Origin: Pisaster brevispinus
Taxonomy: Eukaryota > Echinodermata > Asteroidea > Forcipulatida > Asteriidae
Reading direction: 5' to 3'
Length of the DNA stretch: 64,000 nucleotides
Assembly: GCA_023634235.1 (NCBI GenBank)
Contig: JAMKCF010000003.1
Location: 10,242,742-10,306,741, forward strand
Shown: positions 1-11,267 of the stretch, in pieces
How the letters are laid out: each line of letters starts with the position of its first letter
Numbering within the stretch: position 1 is the first letter of the stretch
The notes under the pieces: generated by a model
What the model saw: the letters and a program-made list of their open reading frames with translations, nothing else
The model's database searches: none
Told to the model about the DNA's origin: nothing
Translations under genes and position numbers: made by a program

Positions 1-111
1 CCCCCCCCCCCCCCCCCCCCCACCTACCACCACCACAAGAGCTTTACAGTATTTTAGATGGAAATATTCCATTGCAGACTGGTACCGTTATGAACTGCAT
101 CAGTAGCCTCC

Positions 112-300
112 AGGACCCAGTTTCTTAAACAGCAAAAGTTGCTTAACAGTTTTCTGCTAAACAAATAATAAGCAGGGTACCAGTCACTGATGGTACATGT
201 GGAATGGTATTTTGGCTGGTTAACCTTATTCGGGTAAGCAGTAATTTTGTTGTGTGCTTGGCTACTTCGTGTGTTTAAGCAGCTCTATGAAACTGGGCCT
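112..300 (+). mobile_element. Copy of the GGGCCC TIR family, left end damaged
   Basis: It shares ttgcttaacagttttctgct, agcagggtaccagtcac, tttggctggt, accttatt and the right end aagcagctctatgaaactgg with the 53560 copy. The left TIR is partly deleted (ggacccagtttctt). Same orientation as the 53560 copy. Confidence 0.65.
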
Positions 301-3120
301 CGATTGAAACTAAGTGAGCTTCCAGATTGAAAAAAAAAATCCAATTATTCACTTCAATAATTGATGATATTGTACTTTGTATCTAATATACATACAGTGT
401 GTAGGAAGGATGCCGGCAAGCATAACATCCTTAAGGTTTGGAGACCTTACTGAAGTTGACAGATCTTTGTTGCATCAAAACACAGCCTTGTTACCATGGG
501 CAGTGCGCCGTATCGATACCTCTCGTCACTAAGCCCCGAAGGGAAAGTGCTGAAAAACAATGTTGATTGGCTGACCAAAAGTGATGGCTCTGCGCACACG
601 CTTGTTAAAAACTTTTGTGCAACTGAAGGGCGATTAGTTCGGGCGTGTCAAAATGCAAGTATTCTGACACAATCCACTTCAAATGAATCACATTTTTACA
701 CGGTCACCCTAAACTGATTGAATTATTTGGTGACAAATTTCACCGGGGAAAAGGTTGAGAGAAACTTCCATTGCTGAACTAGTTGTGCCCCCAAAATGCT
801 AAAGTAGATCTGTAACTTAACAGCGGAGATTAAAATACACATCACTTACAGCCACAACATAATTTGATATTAATGTATCAGATATTCACCACAGCTGCAC
901 GCAAAAATCCATAGAAACAAACCCCAAACAAACGCCCACAAAAATCCATAGGAGAAGAAAATCTGCTGTTTTAGGTTCGGCGTTTGGGTTGGGATTCCTT
1001 GGTTGTGATGTTGGCAACCCAATACCGTTTCCCACCATCTGTACCACCATATATCGAACAAATCCTTGTCAAAGTGATTGATCGTAACATAAAGAGCCAC
1101 AACAGCCTCCATTTTGTTTCAATTTCCTGTTGATAGGGCCATTTTGAGGCGATGTAAGCAATTCCAATACAGAGTGCTCGCAGGATCCTGACCACTCAAG
1201 TAGAAGGAGAGAAGGAGGAAGAAAAAAAAAACCTGACAAAATCCGACCCCACACATCACAGCAATCCTCTTCACCCTCCCACAGATTGATTTTTCAGCTC
1301 CAGTTTTTCTTCTGTGCGGGGAAAAAAATAGTTCAGATTTCTAGGTAATTTCCTGAGATTTCTTCTCCATTTTTTTCGCATTTACGGAGTGAAGCGTAAA
1401 TTAGCTTTGAGTAATAAAAATAGACATGGTACGTGTACCTCTGGATGGTGAGGGTAAGATTTTTGAGGTGAGAAAGCAGTGAGAAATATTTCAGAATCCG
1501 TACAAATTCAATGTTATCTCAACCTTCCCTTTTTTTTCCCCCTGTTGTCTCCTTTACAAAGTGACAAGAAAATTCATTTCACAAAATTGAGACCCAAATG
1601 CAGGGAGGCTATAAGCTGAGATGGGAACCGCAGAAAACACCTCAACTGGCAATTTACAAGATAACTGAACATAACGCTCATTTGCAGTGTCCAATGTTTT
1701 TAGAGCCACACTACGTGCAAATTGAATTTTACAGATGCAAAGTTTAGTATAAAATCAGATGTGTCTTGAGTTGGTACAGGCAAATGCTAGGGATCATGCA
1801 ATCTTGTAAAGAAATTGTAATCTCTTTTTATTCAAAAATGTGAGAAGTTATTTGTAGTTCGGGAACAAGTTGCCGTTTTTACTTACACAACTTTCCTTTT
1901 CAAGCCATGCAGTTAGTGAAAAAAAAAACCTACAACTTGTCAGGAGTAATGCAACTTGTATTACTGTAGCTCTCGCGCTGCCCAGTGCAGGTTTATGGAT
2001 CAAACGGCTTTATGAAGCTGAATATTTTCTCTTTCCATTAGTATGAAATTGAGACGAAAAATGGTGATCTTTTAACTAATTGCCATTTTACTGGACAGCA
2101 AATCATGTCCGAAGGAAAATACTGCTTCATTAGCATGTGTTAGACGTCAGAATACGCGTTGATGACCTGCACCTACAGTGCATCATTATTTGGGCGCTTC
2201 TCATGCACTGTGTTCCGTTATAAACAACGAAAACGCTCGGCTGATGTCCAAAACGGAACCTTGACAGGTCAGGCACCCTACAAGTCTCTACTCCAATCAG
2301 ATTGCAGAAAATATAGCTCCGTGTTTCCAGCCCATCTTGACCTTTAAGTCTGCTCGTGGTGAAACCAAGCGAGAAATTTGCAAACGTGGGCAAAAGAAAA
2401 AGTGAGCAGATGAACATAGAGGAAGAGTTAAAGAGAGGAGAAGAAAGGGAGATGTTGAGTGCACATTGCATCAGTGCTTACACCGGTCGTCAACCCCCAT
2501 CTACGATCCAGAAACTCATCGTGGTGGAAGGTAATTCAGCGCGTAGTTGATGACTCAGGGAGACTGGGAAATGATATATCCCTAACATGATGAATAGAGT
2601 TTTTACTGATTGGAATAAAAACAATCCCCCTCCCCCCCCCCCCTCCCCCAAATGATGAAGCAATCTGTTTGGTATATTCAATACATCATTGTGGCCCATG
2701 TCAACTACAACTTTAATTCAATCCGCTTCATCTTCAAGGAATATCAAGTCGTGTTAAGCAACAAACATGTACATGGTTGGAACTTAGCAGTCACATTTCA
2801 TTGATTCAACTATTCAGATAGAAATTTCTTACATAAGTTTGTCTTGGCGATATGTATGTGCAATTGTTTTACAAGGTGAGTGTATTTCCTTTCACATATC
2901 TGAACAGGCGGTGCATGCAAGAGCGCAGGTGGGAAACAAGGTGCCTGCAGGGGTTAGGAACTAGTAGATATATCCATTCCCCGTAGACCAGAGATCACTT
3001 ACAGCCTAGGGAAAAACATTTTTACATCCCATCCCCTAAAAGGATAATCCCTACATCAAGATGCATGCCAGCTTGTTTCTATATCCAAGGCCAGAAAAAG
3101 CCAAAGGAGTTGAATGAAAT

Positions 3121-3124
<4 letters not shown>

Positions 3125-3158
<34 letters not shown>
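3125..3158. repeat. GA microsatellite
   Basis: An uninterrupted (GA)17 run with imperfect GA-rich flanks. Confidence 0.9.
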
Positions 3159-3161
<3 letters not shown>

Positions 3162-3391
3162 AGTGAGAGATGAAGAAGAGAACAAACGGGGCATGAGATG
3201 GCAGACAACATGGACTACCATTATTCATCTGTCTGCCCGAGGTGCAGAGATTCTTTAACACACTCTCCTTTCCATCAATCAGATCCTCCATGGAACATCA
3301 TCATCCGCGGGAATTCGCTCCAAAAATGGATTTTTTCCCCCCCCATTTCTTTTCTTCTCGTTCTTTTGTTACCATCTCCGGCAATTTCAAG

Positions 3392-3629
3392 GCCTCTGGA
3401 GAAGGTCTTAGAGCTCCTTATTAGATTTGAAGATCTTTACGATAGAAGCAGATACGGCACAAATACAGGAGATATATGCAATACCATGGTATATGAGGTA
3501 AAAGGTCGGTCATCTTGGTTTCATAGGGCATTGACGATCCTAAATGACGCATCACACGCAACTCTTCTACAAAAGCAAGAAGACCTTTTAAAGATGTTTG
3601 TGTCTACTACTTCACAAAACTTCTTCCAG
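3392..3629 (+). CDS. Candidate internal exon, unrecognised protein
   Basis: A long pyrimidine tract (about 3332-3380) with no AG in it leads to the acceptor caag at 3388-3391. The reading frame then stays open for 79 codons and ends exactly at a codon boundary before ttccag/gtacaa, a reasonable donor. The peptide begins PLEKVLELLIRFEDLYDRSR and ends LLKMFVSTTSQNFFQ. It looks like a soluble, partly helical segment; no family was recognised. Codon choice is not strongly biased, unlike the 19059 and 38185 candidates, so this could also be a non-coding or lineage-specific exon. It lies opposite in strand to the Musashi exon, about 6 kb away. The open frame extends upstream to an ATG at 3198, but that part crosses the pyrimidine tract and is probably intron. 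Confidence 0.35.
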
Positions 3630-3927
3630 GTACAACCTTGAAATCTAAACTGCTTTTGTATACAATAGTTATATGATAAAAAATAAAATCAAACAGTTTC
3701 GAGTTGCTGATTAAAATTGAGAACTGATTTTCGATTTCATTTTCTAACTGACCCTGAAAAAAAAAGTCACTTCAACGCAATCTGATTTTCATTCATCAAA
3801 TAAATACGGTAGAAGATCAGATCAAATTGAATTCTCAAGTCTGTAATAAACCACACAAGAAACTGGCTTTTGAGTGGCACCCCTGAACAAAGAGACATTG
3901 ACAAAATAGGGAGACTGGCAACATTTT

Positions 3928-4016
3928 GGCTCTGGCTAAGCTCAGTTGGTAGAGCGCCGGCATGTTAATCCAGAGGTTGCAGGTTTGAACCCCACTCCAG
4001 TCAATTTTCTTTTTTC
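3928..4016 (+). mobile_element. tRNA-derived SINE or tRNA pseudogene
   Basis: It has an A-box-like taagctcagttgg (3937-3949) and a B-box ggtttgaaccc (3982-3992) at tRNA spacing. Anticodon- and T-stem pairs are broken, and a pyrimidine tail (ttttctttttt) follows. It is not an intact tRNA gene. Confidence 0.55.
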
Positions 4017-5526
4017 GACTCCAAATCAAATTAAATTCTCAATACAAATTCTTGTGGGCAGAAACATTTCTTAATATTACTAATTTGGCAAACTGGAAGC
4101 CCCCCCCCCCACCCTTTTTATTTTATAATTATTATTTTTTTTTGGGGGGGGGGGTGGGTGGGCAAAAAAGAAGATGAAAATAAAAGAATCAATTCTTAAT
4201 TTCTACACAGATAAGGTTTCAAGGGGAAGCTGGCAGCTGAAATGACAATACATGTACATGTACGACGAAGTCTAGGCACGGTAGATAGGCCGTTACTGGT
4301 ATGGAGTCCTCTTCGTCCTAGATAATTCACTCAATTGGGTCACTGATATGGCTGCAAGTGTCTAAAATTGATTTTAAACTCAGCCCTTTGTAGTTTTGCT
4401 CCACATCGATTCGATTTGCAGAGTTGTTCTAAAATGCCTCCTTGTGTTGTACTTAAAATTAATGAAAAAAAAAACCCACCTACTTTCTTTTTAAAACCAA
4501 AGACTGAACCCTCATTAGTTATTTGCTTTGCCGATGCCCGGATGCGCTTTTTCAGTTAGTCAAGATTTATGATTAACTTTTCATAATGTAAAAAGCATAA
4601 TAAATAAACAACTCATGGTGAAATTTTCGAATCTTCAGGGATTCCTTTGAAATAAAATTATTGATAATTCTGAAAAAAAAAAATGCGTACATTTTTGTTT
4701 CACAGATGAAATACACAATCAACAAATAAAAAATAACTCCAGGAAAATATAAATGAAAAAAAAAAACACCCCAAAACAAAGCACACACAAACATTCACAC
4801 ACACAGGCAGAACATTATAATAGTAGTACAACCACAATCACAACCACTGACCAAAACATCCACTTGATGCAAATTTTGTGCTATGCATCCGACTCCCTCC
4901 AGAGGGAAACAGAAATCCAAAACAAATTGTGGCCACTGTGGAGTAGAGGCCTGGAGTGTATCAGTCCCGTACTATCATTAAAGAACACATTGGGTAATAT
5001 TCCTGCATTGCTAGATGGGATTTCAACATCCTTAGGCTTATTTTATTAACCTTTCCAACTCGCAACATCCACTTAACTTTTTTTTTTTCTCCTCTCCATT
5101 CACGTGGTTGCAAACAAAACACAACCCCTTGTGCCAATTCCCAAAAAGATTTATCAGGTGTAGTACTTTTTCCCCCCACTCCATTCTTTAGTGTTTTTTT
5201 TTCTTTTCTTTGGAATTGCAAATGTTTTGACCAGGAGCCACGTTGTCTGGTCAGAGCCGCAGCGTAATGCTAGGATTGTATTATGGCTGGTGCCCCTGTC
5301 TGATGCTAGTGCGTTATGTGCCACAGCTTTTACTAAGAATTTCTTAAAATAGCCGACACATGGCGGCACAATATCCCCCAATCAGATCTACTCAAGTAAA
5401 ACGTCGATGTTAACCCATCTATACCCCGCACTTTTGAGCATTCGTTCTCACCGGCTTTGTGGCATGTCCAGACAGGCATTACGAACTCAACTCTTCTGAG
5501 ACGAGTAAAAGGGCAAGAGGAAAGAC

Positions 5527-5551
5527 GGGGGGGGGGGGGGGGGGGGGGGGG
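5527..5551. repeat. G25 homopolymer
   Basis: A run of 25 G residues followed by A6. It is the longest mononucleotide G run seen and can form G-quadruplexes; length is likely unreliable in sequencing. Confidence 0.9.
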
Positions 5552-8500
5552 AAAAAACGTGCAATTTTGCCCACTTAGTAGTGATCTGAAAACATTTTCT
5601 GTCGTTGTGAACTGATCCAGCTGTATGTCATAGGCAATCTTGTATACAGGTGAATTCGGACGTTGGGGCCAACATGTCTACAAGCTCTCGGCCCTTGAGA
5701 GTCAGAGGGGGATATCAGAATTGTAAGAGAGGCGCTTCATCGGCACACGCGTTAAAATTTACATGTATCCATTATCAGTTGCGGGTAGAATGGGGATCAA
5801 CGCCTACATGGACTGCGGCACCTATTAGACGTGTAAGCGTTCTGGCATGTCTGCCATTTTTTGTCTCCATAGACAGCCAGTGATGTCCCACTATAATCTC
5901 GGTGTTGTTTCTAGCCCTGTGCTTGCATGCATTTTGGAGTAACCTTATATTGCCCGGCGAGCCTGTCAGACTAGATAGTGGCTTGTTGCTGAAATGAATA
6001 TGTTTGAATTGCCATCTCTGTGGCGCGGGCTTTTTATCGGAGACAATTCTACCTGGGATCTGATGCCTGTGGGTCGTGACCCGGCCGGAGACCGATCCAG
6101 CCCTGTATTCAGTAGGCACGGACGCGCCAGCTCCTCTCCTGACAGTTTCGTGTCATTTAACAAAATGGAATTCTATCGGCGATTCTTAGTGAGAGGGTTG
6201 ACAATTAAATTTATACTGGATTGGCTATGGCCAGCAGGTGTGAATGAATGCAAAGCCCCTCAAGTACTGCGTTTAATCACATTGGCGCCAATCCTACTGA
6301 CTGTAAACCTCTTCCACGGGCAGCCAGAGAGTCGGGCTGGCCTAGTCAAGTCGAGTTGAGCAGAATCCTAATCTGCCATGAAAGTCAATTTCTCATGTTT
6401 TTCCTTCGTGCCTGTCTCTTCCCTGCCAATGTCCCAGGACACGTTAAGACTTCTATTTTTGATGTGCCGGGGCTTGTCTAGTGTCCCAGCCTCCCTGCGT
6501 TTCTTAGTCAAAACGTTTGTCAGCGCCGGCGCCGCGAACTGAGGAAGGAATAATAATGCAAATTCACGGCGGACGCTGCATGAGAGCCATGACACGCTCG
6601 GATTTCCGATTCTCGATTGCAAACCAATACAAAGGCTCAAAATTATGATCAGATCCAGAGTGGTGCCTGTGTTTTTTTTTCTCTCTCTACGTTATGTGTG
6701 TGTGAGGCAATTTTGGCCGGTGGCCCGAGAGTCCCATGCACTCTACACACAGGTTTATTTCCCATAGGTAGCGAATGAGACAGGAAATTACAGAGGCATC
6801 GACCCTCCAGCATCATGCACAAACTGGACTATTGCCATTTTAGATGTAAAGGTCAATACCTTTCAAATGCTCTAGCAAGCCCCCGAGCCCTCTCTCCTCT
6901 CTTATATTTCTCGCACATGACTGGCTCCGAAAAACTGATTGCCGATCACTGCCCTACAAAACAAATCATGATGGGGCGGTAGCGGCATGGTTGAAAGGTG
7001 CACATGCACGGCCAAGCCGGAGTGGAATTGCCTGCAAATAATCATTTGTATGATGCTCAAACGTTGCTCGGGTCTTTTTTTATGCGACACACGGAGCACA
7101 TTCTGATGCCAGGAGCTTGTCGTATATAGCATGGTATTTATGGTCAGGCATCGGGTTATCGAGGAGCTTCATTTCCGCCGGTACTTGGCTTGTGCTTGGT
7201 TTAATTCCTCAATCGGCAGATTTAACTTCCCCAGACCCATTTTTTGATGGGGGGTGATTCAAAGTTTTATGGCAAAACTGAAGACATTAACTGCTCATAA
7301 ACTCTAGCGGGATAAAATCAAAAGGGACAATCCAGCCGGCATACTGCCATTAACGTCTTTCAGGATATTTATCTTAAAAATTTATCAAACTTAACCGATG
7401 TCAAAAGCAAGAACTCGGACTTTACATTGCTGTTCATTTTACCAATTTACCAAATCAATAACAGGCCATTTCAAGTAGCAACTATGTTTGATACGGGTCC
7501 TCTTTTTTTTTTTTTTTTCCTTTTTTTTTCTTTTTCTTTTTTTTTTCTTGTTCTTTTTTCCCCCCAATAAAACCATTCCGACTTGTCAAGTTGCATCTGT
7601 TTTTGTTCTCTTTTGTTATTTTTTGATGAATTTAAATGGACCATTTACGAGATAATGAATTTCAACCTAAAAGGAAAACAATACGTCTATAGGTTGCACT
7701 TTCCTTCTCATTAATATGCAAAATAGCTTCAGATTATCCTAAACTACAACATCAAGGTTATTTCATAAAACATAAATTTGATAAATATGACGAATACCAT
7801 CAAACTGAATTTGTCCGTACCAAACGCTTTCATCATTTTTAGATTGCATCAATGAGTAATAAAAATAAAAATGAAAACTAGTTCTTATATAATTCATTTT
7901 ATAATAGTGCTTCACTGAGCTTTACATTAGTGCCCTGGTCATTGGGCCAATCACTTTAATGTAATCTTTCTCAGCTCCCCAGGGAGCATACAGCCCCGAG
8001 CTGCCGAAGCACTCAGAAGGCTTTTCAAACACAATATCAACCTCTACCCTCACAGGTCCCCATTTATGCGCCTGGCTGAGGGAGGAAAACCATTTTCTCT
8101 GGATGTTGAGTTTCTTTTGAAAGAAAAAGTGGACCAGGGAGTACGAGTACTACCGACATGGACGCCTGTTATTGTTGGCAAAGCTCATTATTTATGCAGC
8201 TCGCTCTAGAGCAGGTCAAAGGTCACAATTTGTACACCAAATTGTTTTGAGAAAACAATGGGGCAGCACCTTTAAGTTTGATTAGCTTTTCCTTGTAAGC
8301 TCAAGGATAGACGATCACAGTAAGTTTGAATATCAACATTTCTGTTTTCCACGTTTTTGGAAAGAAAGTTAACAGCTAAATGATTATAACTTCTCCAACC
8401 CTTGACACTCGAACCTATTTATTATCCCCCGAGACTGGTGGCTTACTCGATTCACTCAAGCTTAATTAAATTCTATTGTCATCCATTGAACAATATGGTA

Positions 8501-9728
8501 TTTACCGCCGTTAATAAATCATCACTGAGAATGTTTACAGAGCAGCATTTCATCTCCCATCGATGAACTAAAAGCTAATTAACCCAGAAACCTTGAAAAT
8601 ATAACATTTCCCTTCCTGTAGAATACGCAAGCCGCTTTCCGGATAATTACAACGATCAAATATCCCGGAATTTCATGCTTGCGCTGCAGTTACAACACCT
8701 GGGATTTGTGTTTCTCTAAAAAGCGTCTAAGAGTGAATTGAAATGTATCCCACACAAAGGTGGTGTGCAATTTACTCCTGTCCGACACCTGAGCCGACAG
8801 TTTAAGAATTCCAGGCTTACAACGGCCTTTTACTAGCCAGAAACTGCAAAAATATTTAATTCTGGATGAAAGCTGTGTATAGGACACTTAATCCGTTTAC
8901 TTGTATTCATTTCCTATCAAATGTTCCACTGCAATAGTGAGGCAGTATACAAATTTCTAACCGCCCGTAAAGAGAGGACATACAAAACCCAAAATAGAGC
9001 ACAATGAAAAAAGAAACATTTGTGCAGCAACAGATTAAATGCAACAGTCTATTTAAAGGTAACATCTTCATAAGCCGCCCACTTTAATGAGCAGACAAGT
9101 GTAGTATTTCACCGTGCTAACACTGTTAGTGCGTTCAATTAATTTCTGGTTTCTCTAGGCAAACGGTTCGGCTGCCATTAGCGTATCGTGATACTCACTA
9201 ACTTCCCAGCGGCTGGGTCATTTACGCACACCGCTGCTAATGCGTAGCGGTCAAACAATCAAAGGTTTTCCTGCAGTAAACGCCATGAAACCCAACCCTA
9301 AGAAGTTTCCACCGGTCGCAACCGGCCATTAACAAAATTACAGCTACTGAGAATGCAAAAGCAGCAGTCTCCACCCTAGCTTTTCTTTCCCACCTCTTCT
9401 TCTTTCTTCTTCTTGTTAGTGGAAATTGTGTATTTATGGCAACTACTTTTAATGATTAATTAACAGCCTGAAGAGCATCTCTGTTGAATTAAAAACCACT
9501 TACTGTGTCGATATTTCCAAAGGGTAGTTTTAGCTCCCCCCATGAATCCCACCATCAACCTGTTATAGAGGAACACTGGTGTCTGCTTTCATGCCCACTA
9601 ATAAATTGGTTTTCTCTGACCCATAGTTTCTTGGATTGAGCCTGGGGGCGGGCTAATGCCAACACGTGAATGGATTTTGTATCATTTCTGTTTTGTTTGG
9701 CATGGAATAAGGGGGGTAAACAACTTAC

Positions 9729-9777
9729 CTCTATGCCTGTTGGTTTGCCTGTCCATCATGAGGGTCACATCCTCGAC
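9729..9777 (-). CDS. msi: Internal exon of a Musashi-family RNA-binding protein (part of RRM2)
   Basis: Read on the minus strand, a T-rich tract ending gtttacag is followed by 49 bases encoding VEDVTLMMDRQTNRHR plus the first base of a Gly codon, then the donor gtaagttg. In Musashi proteins (MSI1, MSI2, fly Msi and Rbp6) this is the stretch in the second RRM between beta-1/helix-1 and the RNP1 motif; the TNRHRG signature directly precedes RNP1 (GFGFVTF). Other hnRNP-type RRMs (DAZAP1, hnRNP A/B) have different residues here. The exon starts at phase 0 and leaves one base for the next codon. Musashi binds UAG-containing RNA, often in 3' UTRs, and controls translation in neural and stem cells. 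No neighbouring exon was recognised: the RNP1-bearing exon should lie at lower coordinates, probably left of the window, and the RRM1 exons at higher coordinates. MSI1 versus MSI2 cannot be told from 16 residues. Confidence 0.85.
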
Positions 9778-10240
9778 CTGTAAACAACAAACAATACAAA
9801 AAAACAAAAAAACGGTAAAACATAAATACTAACATTTGTATGTTTATTTTATCACACGTCCAACAGCACAACTAGCGCCACTACCAGGATGAAAACAAGA
9901 AGCAGAGGAAACAAGAAGCAGATTTAGATGTGGGATGAAAACCTCAAATGGGGAAAACCCACGCAATCAGGTAGGGACTGAAAACCCAATCCACATGAAA
10001 GGCTTCGGTCTGAGCATGGAGGTAATCTATTTTACCTCCATGGTCTGAGGTAAGTAGAGGTGTACGGCTGGGAAAGAGACCACTGAGCCAACCTGATCCC
10101 AAGGAGCAAACGATTTTCATGGTTAAATACGTAGGGGACTTTCTCAACCCGATTAATCCAATCATTGGTTGGTTTCAAATGAAGTCCTTGAGTTTGATTA
10201 TAAACTATGCTGGCCTCAGTTAAAACAGTGTGCAGAGCTG

Positions 10241-10397
10241 TCAGGGAGATTTCGTACATCAGTCAGGGAGATATTTAGAATTACATTCAACAAAATAGGG
10301 AAAAGGTTTCCATAATCAAGAAGATTTTGTTCATCAGAACTTGGAAAGATTGGTTAAATTTCAGGGAACTTTCTGCAGAACCAGGAAGAGTTGGCAC
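10241..10397 (+). repeat. Dispersed repeat, copy 1
   Basis: It shares tacattcaac, gggaaaaggtt, ataatca, agattttg, tcagggaactttc and (a/g)gttggca words, in order, with 41881-42042. No ends or coding potential are seen. Confidence 0.5.
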
Positions 10398-11252
10398 AAC
10401 ATTGATAAGAGTGAAAAAAAAATCAACAGTCGCAGGTTTACACATAACTAATAATGGTATAAAGATAGTAATGGTGGAAAACTTGAAACGCTAAGGTTTT
10501 TGAGATGCGAGTCAACCAATTAGTTTGGAGTTCAAAACCTGATGTTTTTGAAAGTGAAAACATATTTAGGGGTCTTCACTACTTTCTTGTGACTCTTACA
10601 GGTTTGTTTATTTTGTGTATGTTAGGTCAAATAAAGTGCAGATACTGGTCTTTGACAATTACAAATGTTGTCCGCGTAAGAAAAAGTATAAGAAAAAGTA
10701 TCTGGACATAGCCAAGAACAAAAGTTTAGTCAATCATAAAAAGGCATTATGTTTCATTCCTAAATGCTGTTTACACACTGCGTTAAAACCTAATGCGAGT
10801 TATAAATAGCATGTTGTGAAATTTCATTAAAACCAGTCGATACGCTCATTATGTGCATACATGGATGTACACGATATCAGAAGAAAAACGTAATTAATTT
10901 TTTGCAAATGGTGGTGTTAGTAAATCAATACCTGTGAGACTTGCATCCACTCCAAGCAATTATATCTGAATTCCTACTACATCAGCTCACTGCATTCACA
11001 CTAATAACAAGTCATCCCATGTCATACACAGCAATCGACAAGGGTAAACGAATCTTGGATCCAATTACATGAGGTCATTAGATACATTTCAGTTCTTAGA
11101 GTCATGTTACAGTTAAACGATGTGGCATAATAGACGATATTACACTGCCTGAAATTGCAATTACGTACATTTTTTCTTCTTCTTCTCTTCTCCTAACATG
11201 TATGAAAATATCTTTGGAAGATACTACATGATGATGGTCAGACCCGTCTCAA

Positions 11253-11267
11253 CCACCAGAGGGCGCT
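11253..11267 (+). promoter_or_regulatory. CTCF-like motif
   Basis: ccaccagagggcgct closely matches the CTCF core (CCACNAGRGGGCGC). It lies about 1.5 kb from the Musashi exon. CTCF is present in deuterostomes, but occupancy here is unknown. Confidence 0.4.

Larger units (their letters stand above)
1..3391. other. Non-coding stretch at left edge
   Basis: It begins with 21 C residues, a homopolymer that may mark an assembly gap edge. It holds one copy of the GGGCCC TIR family (112-300), a C tract near 2633 and a GA microsatellite (3125-3158). No convincing exon was seen before 3392. If Musashi runs leftward on the minus strand, this is likely intron. Confidence 0.5.
3630..9728. other. Non-coding stretch, probably intron or intergenic
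   Basis: It contains a tRNA-derived SINE-like piece (3928-4016), a G25 tract (5527-5551), a T-rich tract (7501-7560) and AT-rich sequence with homeodomain-like words (for example 8440-8600 and 9440-9470). I looked on the minus strand for the next Musashi exon (RNP1 and the HFHEINNKM region) and did not find it. Confidence 0.5.

Noticed and set aside
5994..6359. 121-codon plus-strand ORF
   Set aside because: Overlapped by open frames on the other strand, no motif and no coding-like composition.
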